Notes under the pieces: generated by a model
What the model was told of the DNA's origin: nothing
The model's input: the letters and a program-made list of their open reading frames with translations, nothing else
Database searches by the model: none
Assembly (NCBI RefSeq): GCF_030813505.1
Contig: NZ_JAUSUE010000035.1
Strand: one strand, 5' to 3'
From: Pectinatus haikarae
Lineage (GTDB): Bacteria; Bacillota; Negativicutes; Selenomonadales; Selenomonadaceae
DNA: 6,053 bases
Position numbers and translations under genes: made by a program
Shown here: positions 1 through 5,977 of the stretch, one piece after another
How positions within the stretch are numbered: position 1 is the stretch's first letter
How the letters are laid out: the number at the start of each line of letters is the position of its first letter

Positions 1-87
1 TTGGTTAATGGTGCTGTGAGAACTCCATTTTACCATTTAAAGGAAAGTCACTGTGGACTTTTTGCAACTGTTCATTTTCATTTTACA
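1..87. mobile_element. Probable terminus of an insertion sequence (IS21-like), body outside window
   Basis: This non-coding stretch ends 21 bp beyond the lonC stop codon and shows internally repeated sequence typical of a transposon end. CTGT followed by 7-8 variable bases and then CATTTTAC occurs at 14-33 and again at 68-86. A third CTGT lies at 51. If the element ends at the CA of 86-87, its outermost bases read TGTAAAATG from the outside in (minus strand). That fits the TG...CA ends and repeated subterminal transposase sites known for the IS21 family. A 6-bp hairpin, AAAGTC (44-49) with GACTTT (56-61), followed by a T run to 63, lies inside it. No transposase sequence is visible, so the family assignment is from pattern and memory only. 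It could instead be an ordinary repeat-rich intergenic region. Confidence 0.4.
44..63 (+). terminator. Weak hairpin with T run, possible plus-strand terminator
   Basis: AAAGTC (44-49) pairs with GACTTT (56-61) around the 6-nt loop ACTGTG. Flanking G-T pairs could extend the stem. The 3' arm runs into five T's (59-63), so the arrangement resembles a weak intrinsic terminator for transcription entering from the left, for example from the putative IS. On the minus strand the same hairpin is followed only by CCTTT, so it would be a poor terminator for lonC. The stem is short and AT-rich. Confidence 0.25.
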
Positions 88-108
88 ATCAACCTAATAA
101 AAATAATT

Positions 109-2073
109 TTATACAGAATCATTCGTAAAAAGGAGCTCCAATGCCTCCTGAGCGTCTTCTACTGTAAAAATTTTTAATCCCAGTAAATCAGGCGGGATAT
201 CTTTTTCATTTTCTTTTGGGATAACAAGTCTTGTTATTCCGGCCTGCCGTGCACCATAAGCTTTTTCAAAAACGCCGCCGACAGGTCTCACTTTTCCTTG
301 AATTGATATTTCACCTGTAATGGCAGTATCCTGCCTGATCTTTCGTTGATCAATCACAGAAAGCAGCACCGTTAAAATTGCCGCACCGGCAGACGGACCG
401 TCTATATTACCGCCACCGATGATATTTATATGGATATCATAATCATGAATATCCTTCCCCGTTAATTTACGTACGACGGCCGCTGCATTAAAAACAGAAT
501 CTTTAGCCATACTGCCAGCCGTATCGTTGAACCTCACCGTCCCACGGCCTTTACGGGTGGTCGGAAAAGCGACTGCTTCGATTTCGATTACCGAACCGAT
601 AAAGCCTGCTACTCCAAGCCCAAAAATCCTTCCTGTCTGAGGAACATCGGATGCTTTTTTTGTTATAAACGGAGACAAGCGGCTTACCTGCGCGACATGA
701 TAAATATCCTGCAAAGTAATAGCAGCATTTTCTATCGAAGAATCTTTATTTTGCAGAGAAAGACTATATGCATCAGCAAGTATATTGATCGCCTTGCGTC
801 CTTCAATAGTATATTCGCTGATAGTTTTCGCCACACCGTCAGCAAGGCTTACTTTGAGCTTATCAGCTGCATTCTGCACGATTTTTTCTATATGCCTGGG
901 CGTAAGCGGTTCAAAATATATTTCGGCACAGCGCGAACGAAGAGCCGGATTAATATAAGCAGCATCGCGTGTTGTAGCTCCGATCAAAACGAAATCGGCA
1001 GGAGCTCCCTTTTCAAAAAGACGGCGTACATATTTTGGCACAGCAGGATCACTGGGATCATAATAGGCCGACTCAAAATAAGCTCTTTTATCTTCCAAAA
1101 CCTTTAATAATTTATTTTGCAGCATTTCATCCATCTCGCCGATTTCATCTATGAACAAAATCCCTCCGTGTGCATCCGTAACCAGTCCCGGCTTCGGTTC
1201 AGGAATACCGCCATCAGCAAGATCTTTACGCGCCCCCTGATAAATGGGATCATGGACAGAACCGAGGAGCGGATTCGTCATATCACGCGGATCCCAGCGC
1301 AGCGTTGTTCCGTCTGTTTCAACAAAAGGTGCATTTTCGCCAAACGGAGTATACTTTTCCCTGCAGGCAGCATCAAGGACAAGCCTGGCAGCTGTGGTTT
1401 TGCCAACACCGGGCGGTCCGTATAAAATAAGATGCTGCGGATATGGAGACGTGAGTTTAGCTTTTAAAGCATGAACAGCCCGTTCCTGCCCAACTATTTC
1501 TTCAAGCGTCTGCGGTCGCAAAAGTTCCATAACAGACTGCGTAAGATTTATTTTTTCCAAATCTTCCAGCTCTTGCAGCTTTGATTTTGCCTGCGGTGAA
1601 TCTTCTTCGGGCTGTTCATCCCGCAATACCTGCATGCGAATATCTTCAACATAATCCTGATGATTTTCTTCCATCTTCTCTGCTATGCGTTTTTCAATTT
1701 TTTCTTCCATATTGCGTCTGGCCACTATGTCGGCAATTTTCTCAGTCATTGCAGCCAAAACAGCCGGAATATCCTTATCGGCAGGCATTTCATCAATAGT
1801 AGGATCTTCATAGATTATTTTTTGAAGAGCAAGAACTCTTTCCGGATATTCAGCCGAACGGAGCAGATTAATAGCATCAAGCTTTCCCGCTTTTAAAACC
1901 AGTTTTTCCGAACCGATAACATCGACCAGAATATTGTAAACCGCATCCACATCCTTAGCGATAGGGTTTTGTGAATCTGTATGATTTAGCGGCAAAGGCA
2001 GCTTATTTTCATGAGATGCCTGTATATTATTTTTTTTGGGCAAATATTTTTGCAGAAAGTTTTTGAATGACAT
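109..2073 (-). CDS. lonC: Lon-family ATP-dependent protease, LonC/LonB-like (spore-type)
   Basis: This is a 654-aa cytoplasmic AAA+ serine protease that unfolds and degrades proteins using ATP. An N-terminal charged, coiled-coil-prone region (about 105-175) replaces the long substrate-binding domain of LonA. The AAA+ module follows, with Walker A GPPGVGKT (219-226), Walker B ILFIDE (305-310), a sensor-1-like IGATTRD (364-370) and an arginine-finger-type LRSRC (378-382). The C-terminal Lon protease domain has the catalytic serine in GPSAGAA (Ser561) and the lysine in GGVFEK (Lys604). Their 43-residue spacing equals that of Ser679/Lys722 in E. coli Lon, so the enzyme looks active. The size and compact N-terminus fit the LonB/LonC group associated with endospore formers rather than LonA (about 800 aa). 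The start at 2073 is chosen for its Shine-Dalgarno; an upstream ATG at 2115 lacks one. It is the last gene of the cluster, 153 nt after rplI. LonC versus LonB is not settled here. Confidence 0.93.
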   Translation of the reverse strand: MSFKNFLQKYLPKKNNIQASHENKLPLPLNHTDSQNPIAKDVDAVYNILVDVIGSEKLVLKAGKLDAINLLRSAEYPERVLALQKIIYEDPTIDEMPADKDIPAVLAAMTEKIADIVARRNMEEKIEKRIAEKMEENHQDYVEDIRMQVLRDEQPEEDSPQAKSKLQELEDLEKINLTQSVMELLRPQTLEEIVGQERAVHALKAKLTSPYPQHLILYGPPGVGKTTAARLVLDAACREKYTPFGENAPFVETDGTTLRWDPRDMTNPLLGSVHDPIYQGARKDLADGGIPEPKPGLVTDAHGGILFIDEIGEMDEMLQNKLLKVLEDKRAYFESAYYDPSDPAVPKYVRRLFEKGAPADFVLIGATTRDAAYINPALRSRCAEIYFEPLTPRHIEKIVQNAADKLKVSLADGVAKTISEYTIEGRKAINILADAYSLSLQNKDSSIENAAITLQDIYHVAQVSRLSPFITKKASDVPQTGRIFGLGVAGFIGSVIEIEAVAFPTTRKGRGTVRFNDTAGSMAKDSVFNAAAVVRKLTGKDIHDYDIHINIIGGGNIDGPSAGAAILTVLLSVIDQRKIRQDTAITGEISIQGKVRPVGGVFEKAYGARQAGITRLVIPKENEKDIPPDLLGLKIFTVEDAQEALELLFTNDSV

Positions 2074-2078
2074 AATAG

Positions 2079-2085
2079 TTCCTTT
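2079..2085 (-). promoter_or_regulatory. Ribosome binding site of lonC
   Basis: The minus strand reads AAAGGAA, ending 5 nt before the ATG at 2073. This supports the start at MSFKNFLQ and argues against the in-frame ATG 14 codons upstream, which has no comparable site. Confidence 0.75.
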
Positions 2086-2120
2086 ACAAAAGTATAGTTG
2101 CAGAAAAATGTGCACGATTT

Positions 2121-2139
2121 ATTCTCATCGATTGAGAAT
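2121..2139. promoter_or_regulatory. 19-bp palindrome upstream of lonC, candidate operator
   Basis: ATTCTCA (2121-2127) and TGAGAAT (2133-2139) are perfect inverted arms around the 5-nt centre TCGAT, 48-66 nt upstream of the lonC start. Neither side has a T run, so it is not an intrinsic terminator. A TATAAA on the minus strand (2144-2139) abuts the palindrome. If that is a -10 element, the transcription start would fall inside the palindrome, a classic repressor position. No good -35 is visible about 17 nt upstream of it, so the promoter is doubtful. The symmetry suits a dimeric transcription factor, but I do not recognise the regulator. It may also simply be an RNA hairpin in a read-through transcript. 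Confidence 0.4.
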
Positions 2140-2153
2140 TTATATGATGAGTA

Positions 2154-2201
2154 ACCCGCTCGGAACTTAGTGCTTTTACAAGCGCGGGCTCCAGAGCGGG
2201 T
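2154..2201. repeat. Long GC-rich stem-loop between rplI and lonC
   Basis: ACCCGCTC (2154-2161) pairs perfectly with GAGCGGGT (2194-2201). Past a single bulged A at 2193, GGA (2162-2164) pairs with TCC (2190-2192). At the tip GCTT (2172-2175) pairs with AAGC (2180-2183) around a TTAC tetraloop, and G2170 pairs with C2185. The whole forms an imperfect hairpin of about 48 nt, much more GC-rich than its surroundings. Neither strand has a following T run, so it is not a standard terminator. T-G wobbles at 2171/2184 and possibly 2167-2168/2186-2187 are pairs only in a plus-strand RNA; in a minus-strand RNA they become A-C mismatches. Possible roles are an RNA-processing or stability element after rplI, a REP-like dispersed repeat, or a small structured RNA. 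Confidence 0.55.
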
Positions 2202-2226
2202 CATTATGTCAGAAAATATGCCAGAA

Positions 2227-2673
2227 TTATTCGCTGAGAATGTGAACCCTTATCTTTGCCGTTATAGCAGGGTGAACCTTTATCACGGCATCATAATCAC
2301 CAATACCTTTTACTTCGCCTCTTATATCGATCTTTCTCTTATCTATATCGATATTAAAATCTTTTTTCAGCGCATCTGCAACATCCTTGCCTGTCACCGA
2401 ACCGAATAATTTACCGCCGTCACCGATGCGAACCAAAATACTGACTTCTACTTTTTCAAGCTGTGCAGCCATCAGCCGTGCTTCATCAGTAGCCTGCTGC
2501 TGTTTTCTTTCAGCAGAGCCCTTTTTTGCTTTAGCTACGTTTATATTATTGCTCGTTGCTTCAATAGCTATATTTTTAGGGAAAAGGAAATTTCTCGCAT
2601 ATCCTTCTGATACTTCAATAATATCACCTTTTTTCCCTACCTTTTTCTGATCCTGTACGAGGATTACTTTCAT
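2227..2673 (-). CDS. rplI: 50S ribosomal protein L9 (bL9)
   Basis: This 148-aa protein has the usual length for bL9, which binds 23S rRNA near the L1 stalk and helps maintain reading frame. The N-terminal domain begins MKVILVQDQKKVGKKGD and carries the L9 signature around GYARNFLFPKNIA (about 24-36). A lysine- and glutamine-rich connecting helix follows (about 40-75), then the C-terminal domain with GKLFGSVTGKDVADAL. The ATG at 2673 is preferred: it gives the canonical N-terminus and lies 9 nt after an AGAGG site. An in-frame TTG three codons upstream (2682) would put the site immediately against the start. The first 50 nt overlap the 3' end of gdpP in another frame, so translation is probably coupled. 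The linkage yybS-gdpP-rplI is conserved in Bacillota. Confidence 0.98.
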   Translation of the reverse strand: MKVILVQDQKKVGKKGDIIEVSEGYARNFLFPKNIAIEATSNNINVAKAKKGSAERKQQQATDEARLMAAQLEKVEVSILVRIGDGGKLFGSVTGKDVADALKKDFNIDIDKRKIDIRGEVKGIGDYDAVIKVHPAITAKIRVHILSE

Positions 2674-4657
2674 TATTATCAACCTCTTTTATAATTTTTT
2701 TTGCTAACTCAACGGCCCTGTCTTCTATTTCCTGCAGATTGCCATTTTTTACCTGAGCACCTGCAACATTAAGATGTCCGCCACCGCCGAAAGCTTCCAT
2801 AAGGATCTGAACATTAAGTTCACCGAGTGAACGAGCGCATATGCCTATCGAGTTTGGCAGCAAATGAAAAAATACCAGGCTCATCCGTGCTTGATCAATA
2901 CTGAGCAGAAAATCGGCTATTTGTGCCGAGACTATCTGAATATTTGGAGCATCATCAGGGCAAATCGAAACAACCAATCCGCCTTCAAAAAATTTGGAAT
3001 TTGATATAGCCTTGGCTCTGACGAGATTTGTCGCATAATCCGTACGGAATAACTGGCTGACAAGTTGAGGATCAGCGCCATTACGCCGCAAATAAGCGAC
3101 TGCATCAAAAGTACGCACACCTGTCTGAACCTGAAAATTTTTCGTGTCAACAATAATTCCAGCATATAATGCCGTTGCATCGATACGTGAGATCAAGGGA
3201 TCTTCGCTGAAATACATAAGCAGCTCTGTAACAAGCTCACTTGTAGATGATGACGAAGGTTCTATATAGATCAAAAGAGAATTCTGAATTACATTCTCAG
3301 AACGGCGATGATGATCAATAACAACTACATCCTTGGTATTTTGCAGCAATGATTGTCCGGCTACAAGATGAGGAATATGTGTGTCGACAACAAAAAGGGC
3401 CGGATTTATCGCTGTCAAATTAAGGGCTTCCTCTTCGGTGATAAACATACCTGCATAATCAGGGCTGTCCTTGATGAGTTCGGCAAATTTATCAATGCCC
3501 TCATTCATATCACTCAGAATAATATGGACTTCTTTTTCCATGAATTTTGCCATAGCAGCTACACCGATGGCAGCACCCAAACTGTCAAAATCTTCATTGT
3601 GGTGCCCCATAACAAAAACGATGTCGGCCTTTTCGATTATTTCCCCTATGGCATGGGCAACAACACGTGATTTCACACGAGTATGCTTTTCCACAGCCTT
3701 GGTCTTGCCGCCAAAAAATTTGACCTTACTGTCAATATTTATAGCTACCTGGTCACCGCCGCGGCCAAGAACCAAATCAAGATTTGATTGTGCAAGTGCT
3801 CCCAGTTCCTCCATCGACATCCCTTCGCGAGTCTGTACTAGGCTGATACTCAATGTTATAGGGAATTTATTAGGACCGCGCATGGCTCGGATACGATCAA
3901 GCACATCAAATTTATCCGCTATAGCCAGATCAAGAGACTGATGCTCAAGAATTACTATATAAAGATCATCATCAAGACGACGCAATAGTGCCCTAAGTGA
4001 ATGAGCCCATTTATCGAGTATACTGTTTGCCTCAAACAAAATAGATGTACGCTGTGCTTCACTGAGACCCTGCATAGCATCGTCATAATTATCTATCTGA
4101 ATATACCCGAAAAGTATAGCATGAGCCGCCGTATTACGTTTAAACTCTTCTACTTTTGTCACATCAGAAATATAAAGTGCCATAAGACCGTTAAGATCAG
4201 TATTAGTGGATACAGGTCTATACTTCAGCAGGTAGAATTTATTATTATTGCTGAATATAGTTTCCCCGGTCTGCCCCCAAAAAGGATCAAGATTAAGACT
4301 GGGCCAGAATTTATGAATGACAATTCCCAGCTCAGGTTCCCTGCCCAGCCATCTTATCAGCTCATCATTGTGCCATTCAAGACGACTGTCGCGATCCACA
4401 ATGAGAATAACCTGAGGCAGCTGATCAAGCGCCAGATTAGATAACTCATTCACATTTTTTATCACATTATGATAATAATCGGCCAATGCATTTTGCCGGT
4501 CATGATTACGTTCCCGCAAAAACAGTAAAAGACATATCAACAATAAAAGCCCGGCCACTGCCAAGTATATATTGTAGCACAAAAGCGTTAAAAGAAGTCC
4601 GGCAATAATGACAAGTGTAATGCAAATGTCAATCCATGATGATAATCTGCGCGGCAT
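2624..4657 (-). CDS. gdpP: Cyclic-di-AMP phosphodiesterase GdpP (DHH-DHHA1, membrane-anchored)
   Basis: This 677-aa protein belongs to the GdpP/YybT family, which hydrolyses c-di-AMP to pApA at the membrane. The numbering below is from the start at 4657. Two hydrophobic helices (about 8-27 and 31-47) anchor it. A PAS-like region follows (about 78-170), then a degenerate GGDEF domain (about 180-310) in which the signature loop reads RRLDDDLY near 226-233; family members use this domain without cyclase activity. The DHH domain keeps all its metal ligands: GHHNEDFD (His352, Asp356, Asp358), VVDTH (Asp425), DHH (448-450) and IIVDTKNF (Asp504). The DHHA1 domain has GGGGH (624-628). The domain order and length are those of canonical GdpP, so activity is expected. 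The start is decided by an AAGGAG site 7 nt upstream of ATG 4657; ATG 4663 would leave only 1 nt. The gene lies 15 nt after yybS and overlaps rplI by 50 nt, ending in a charged tail encoded in the overlap. Confidence 0.96.
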   Translation of the reverse strand: MPRRLSSWIDICITLVIIAGLLLTLLCYNIYLAVAGLLLLICLLLFLRERNHDRQNALADYYHNVIKNVNELSNLALDQLPQVILIVDRDSRLEWHNDELIRWLGREPELGIVIHKFWPSLNLDPFWGQTGETIFSNNNKFYLLKYRPVSTNTDLNGLMALYISDVTKVEEFKRNTAAHAILFGYIQIDNYDDAMQGLSEAQRTSILFEANSILDKWAHSLRALLRRLDDDLYIVILEHQSLDLAIADKFDVLDRIRAMRGPNKFPITLSISLVQTREGMSMEELGALAQSNLDLVLGRGGDQVAINIDSKVKFFGGKTKAVEKHTRVKSRVVAHAIGEIIEKADIVFVMGHHNEDFDSLGAAIGVAAMAKFMEKEVHIILSDMNEGIDKFAELIKDSPDYAGMFITEEEALNLTAINPALFVVDTHIPHLVAGQSLLQNTKDVVVIDHHRRSENVIQNSLLIYIEPSSSSTSELVTELLMYFSEDPLISRIDATALYAGIIVDTKNFQVQTGVRTFDAVAYLRRNGADPQLVSQLFRTDYATNLVRAKAISNSKFFEGGLVVSICPDDAPNIQIVSAQIADFLLSIDQARMSLVFFHLLPNSIGICARSLGELNVQILMEAFGGGGHLNVAGAQVKNGNLQEIEDRAVELAKKIIKEVDNNESNPRTGSEKGREKR
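2683..2687 (-). promoter_or_regulatory. Ribosome binding site of rplI, inside gdpP
   Basis: AGAGG on the minus strand lies 9 nt upstream of the ATG at 2673 and within the last codons of gdpP. Ribosomes finishing gdpP therefore pass over the rplI start region. It selects ATG 2673 over the TTG at 2682. Confidence 0.65.
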
Positions 4658-4664
4658 ATTCATA

Positions 4665-4670
4665 CTCCTT
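4665..4670 (-). promoter_or_regulatory. Ribosome binding site of gdpP
   Basis: A strong AAGGAG on the minus strand sits just after the yybS stop (TAG, 4675-4673). Spacing is 1 nt to the ATG at 4663 but 7 nt to the ATG at 4657, so MPRRLSSW is the likelier N-terminus. Confidence 0.75.
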
Positions 4671-4672
4671 AA

Positions 4673-5629
4673 CTAATTACTGCCTCTTTTGGAAAGGCGG
4701 GCCCTATAATCAAAAATCATATCGAACAGCCCTGCATACATAAGAATTTCCATAAAGGGAGTAAAAACAACAAAAACCATTATCAAAATCTTGGGGAGCG
4801 CAGGCAGCTTAAAATGCTGCAAGCCGCAATATAAAAGCGAAAGTCCCTGCAGACGGCAGAACATGGATGCAAAATAGTTGATATTAAAGGACACATTGTA
4901 CAGCATTTCAACGCCGCGAGTATTACCCCAATACATGCCAATCAGGGAAAAACCAAACAAAAATAAGAACACTATCGGCATCCGCCAGTTTGCAAACGGC
5001 GGCAGTCCCTCAAGATTTTTTTCACCAAGCCGCTTTAAAAGCCGATGTGTCAAAAGAAAATTTATTAAAGCACTGCCAACAGCTGAAAGTGCTATTCCGG
5101 CAGGCAATGACAGTGCTATAAGCTTCATCACTGCTCTAATCTGTTCGGTACGGGACTGAATATCGGCATCAGCCAGCCCCATCGACTTGTACATTTCAAT
5201 CGATGACTCTGTTGCAGAATTAAGTATCGTCTGCATATCCTGAAAAAAATCCACTTTCATCAAAAAAAACGCAGCCCCAAGCGCTATCAGCACAGAAAGC
5301 ACAGATGCAATCATCGCAAAAATAAGATTCTTCGTAGGTGAAAAACGGTTGAAACCCATCCCCAGAGCGGGACTGACAAACAGCGTCACGGTCAGCACAG
5401 ACAAAAAAGAATAAATACCAAAAACCATGCCTGCTATCAAGCTGGAAGCAACAATAGAAATAACTCCCCAACGCAGACCATGTCTGAAAATATTTATCGC
5501 TATGGGAACAGGTAAAATATAAACGAGAAAGAAAAACATAGGCAGAGCTGTTCCCATTATTGCCATAATAACGGTAACAGCTGTAAGCATCGCACCTTCA
5601 ATAAGCGGACGAGTCGTGTAATTTGCCAT
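4673..5629 (-). CDS. yybS: YybS-like DUF2232 polytopic membrane protein
   Basis: This 318-aa integral membrane protein has roughly eight or nine hydrophobic segments (about 11-27, 29-46, 54-72, 74-92, 101-123, 165-194, 217-234, 252-273 and 279-301). A soluble acidic stretch lies at about 127-163, between the fifth and sixth. The C-terminus, GLFDMIFDYRARL, resembles the conserved end of the DUF2232/YybS family. The molecular function is unknown; the fold has been likened to membrane transporter components such as ECF-type S subunits, but I see no ligand-specific motif. Assignment rests on topology and on its position directly before gdpP and rplI, as in Bacillus. The ATG at 5629 has a modest AAAGG site 8 nt upstream. 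It is the first gene of the minus-strand cluster within the window. Co-transcription with gdpP is likely because only 15 nt separate them. Confidence 0.85.
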   Translation of the reverse strand: MANYTTRPLIEGAMLTAVTVIMAIMGTALPMFFFLVYILPVPIAINIFRHGLRWGVISIVASSLIAGMVFGIYSFLSVLTVTLFVSPALGMGFNRFSPTKNLIFAMIASVLSVLIALGAAFFLMKVDFFQDMQTILNSATESSIEMYKSMGLADADIQSRTEQIRAVMKLIALSLPAGIALSAVGSALINFLLTHRLLKRLGEKNLEGLPPFANWRMPIVFLFLFGFSLIGMYWGNTRGVEMLYNVSFNINYFASMFCRLQGLSLLYCGLQHFKLPALPKILIMVFVVFTPFMEILMYAGLFDMIFDYRARLSKRGSN

Positions 5630-5684
5630 TATCTGAGCCTTTCGGATGAAAATTTTCGATCTGGAGTTGTCAGCAGCTGTACTT

Positions 5685-5712
5685 TTTATAACAAGGCAGA
5701 ATCACCTGAAAA
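5685..5712 (-). promoter_or_regulatory. Candidate extended -10 promoter for the yybS-gdpP-rplI operon
   Basis: On the minus strand TATAAA (5690-5685) is preceded by TGT (5693-5691), giving an extended -10 element. TTTTCA (5712-5707) lies 16 nt upstream as a 4/6 match to the -35 consensus. The transcript would begin near 5678, leaving a leader of about 50 nt. It is the nearest good sigma-A-type match to the operon start. Confidence 0.4.
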
Positions 5713-5771
5713 TGCAAGCAACCAGTTTACAAATAAAAATCGCAAAGATAAGCATTCATATTCAAATATTT

Positions 5772-5800
5772 ATTATAATATACTTTTTAAACTTATGCAA
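5772..5800 (-). promoter_or_regulatory. Alternative distal promoter for the minus-strand operon
   Basis: A perfect TATAAT (5777-5772) is preceded with a 17-nt spacer by TTGCAT (5800-5795), which matches only the TTG of the -35 consensus. It lies in very AT-rich DNA and the -10 is part of a 10-bp palindrome, TATTATAATA, so chance is a real possibility. It would give a leader of about 135 nt. Confidence 0.25.
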
Positions 5801-5888
5801 AATAATATAATTTTTAAGATTTCATATCTACAAAATTAACACTTTCTATCCATAATAAAAAGCTTCACTAGTTATGTTTTTCACTTTA

Positions 5889-5917
5889 TTTACAATTTTT
5901 TATGAACTTGTTACAAT
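5889..5917 (+). promoter_or_regulatory. Sigma-A-type promoter of etfB
   Basis: TTTACA (5889-5894, 5/6 to TTGACA) and TACAAT (5912-5917, 5/6 to TATAAT) are separated by exactly 17 nt. Transcription would start near 5924, giving a leader of about 54 nt before the etfB ATG. It is the best promoter match in the window. The direct repeat TTACAATT (5890-5897 and 5911-5918) coincides with the two promoter boxes. Confidence 0.6.
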
Positions 5918-5977
5918 TGCGATAGATAAAGAAATAGCATTACAGTAAGGTAAAATTCATTTATGGAGAGAAGAAAA

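Larger units (their letters stand above)
5630..5977. other. Divergent intergenic region between yybS and etfB
   Basis: These 348 bp carry no credible gene on either strand. They become very AT-rich from about 5740 to 5910 and hold the promoters for both transcription directions described separately. I see no terminator hairpin, tRNA or riboswitch-like structure. Confidence 0.8.

Noticed and set aside
1..178. Plus-strand frame open from the window edge into lonC
   Set aside because: It has no start codon in view, crosses the putative IS boundary and runs antisense into lonC; it is probably a chance open frame.
2091..2096. TATACT on the minus strand as a -10 element for lonC
   Set aside because: Transcription would start at about the ribosome site, leaving almost no leader, and no -35 lies at the right distance.
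2074..2115. An upstream ATG extending the Lon protease by 14 residues
   Set aside because: The extension (MHIFLQLYFCKGTI) has no ribosome site, whereas ATG 2073 has a well-spaced AAAGGAA.
2170..2409. Plus-strand open frame of 79 codons over the rplI end
   Set aside because: It is largely antisense to rplI, starts inside the stem-loop without a ribosome site and resembles no protein I know.
2674..2682. TTG start for rplI three codons upstream
   Set aside because: It sits directly against the AGAGG site, and the canonical bL9 N-terminus begins at the ATG at 2673.
3471..3941. Plus-strand open frame of 156 codons inside gdpP
   Set aside because: It is antisense to the conserved DHH and GGDEF region of GdpP, and its serine- and proline-rich composition reflects complementary codons.
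4001..4444. Plus-strand open frame of 147 codons inside gdpP
   Set aside because: It is antisense to the PAS/GGDEF part of a clearly conserved gene, with no recognisable motif.
5771..5780. TATTATAATA palindrome as an operator or plus-strand promoter
   Set aside because: It is a simple AT palindrome in very AT-rich DNA, and no -35 supports a plus-strand promoter there.
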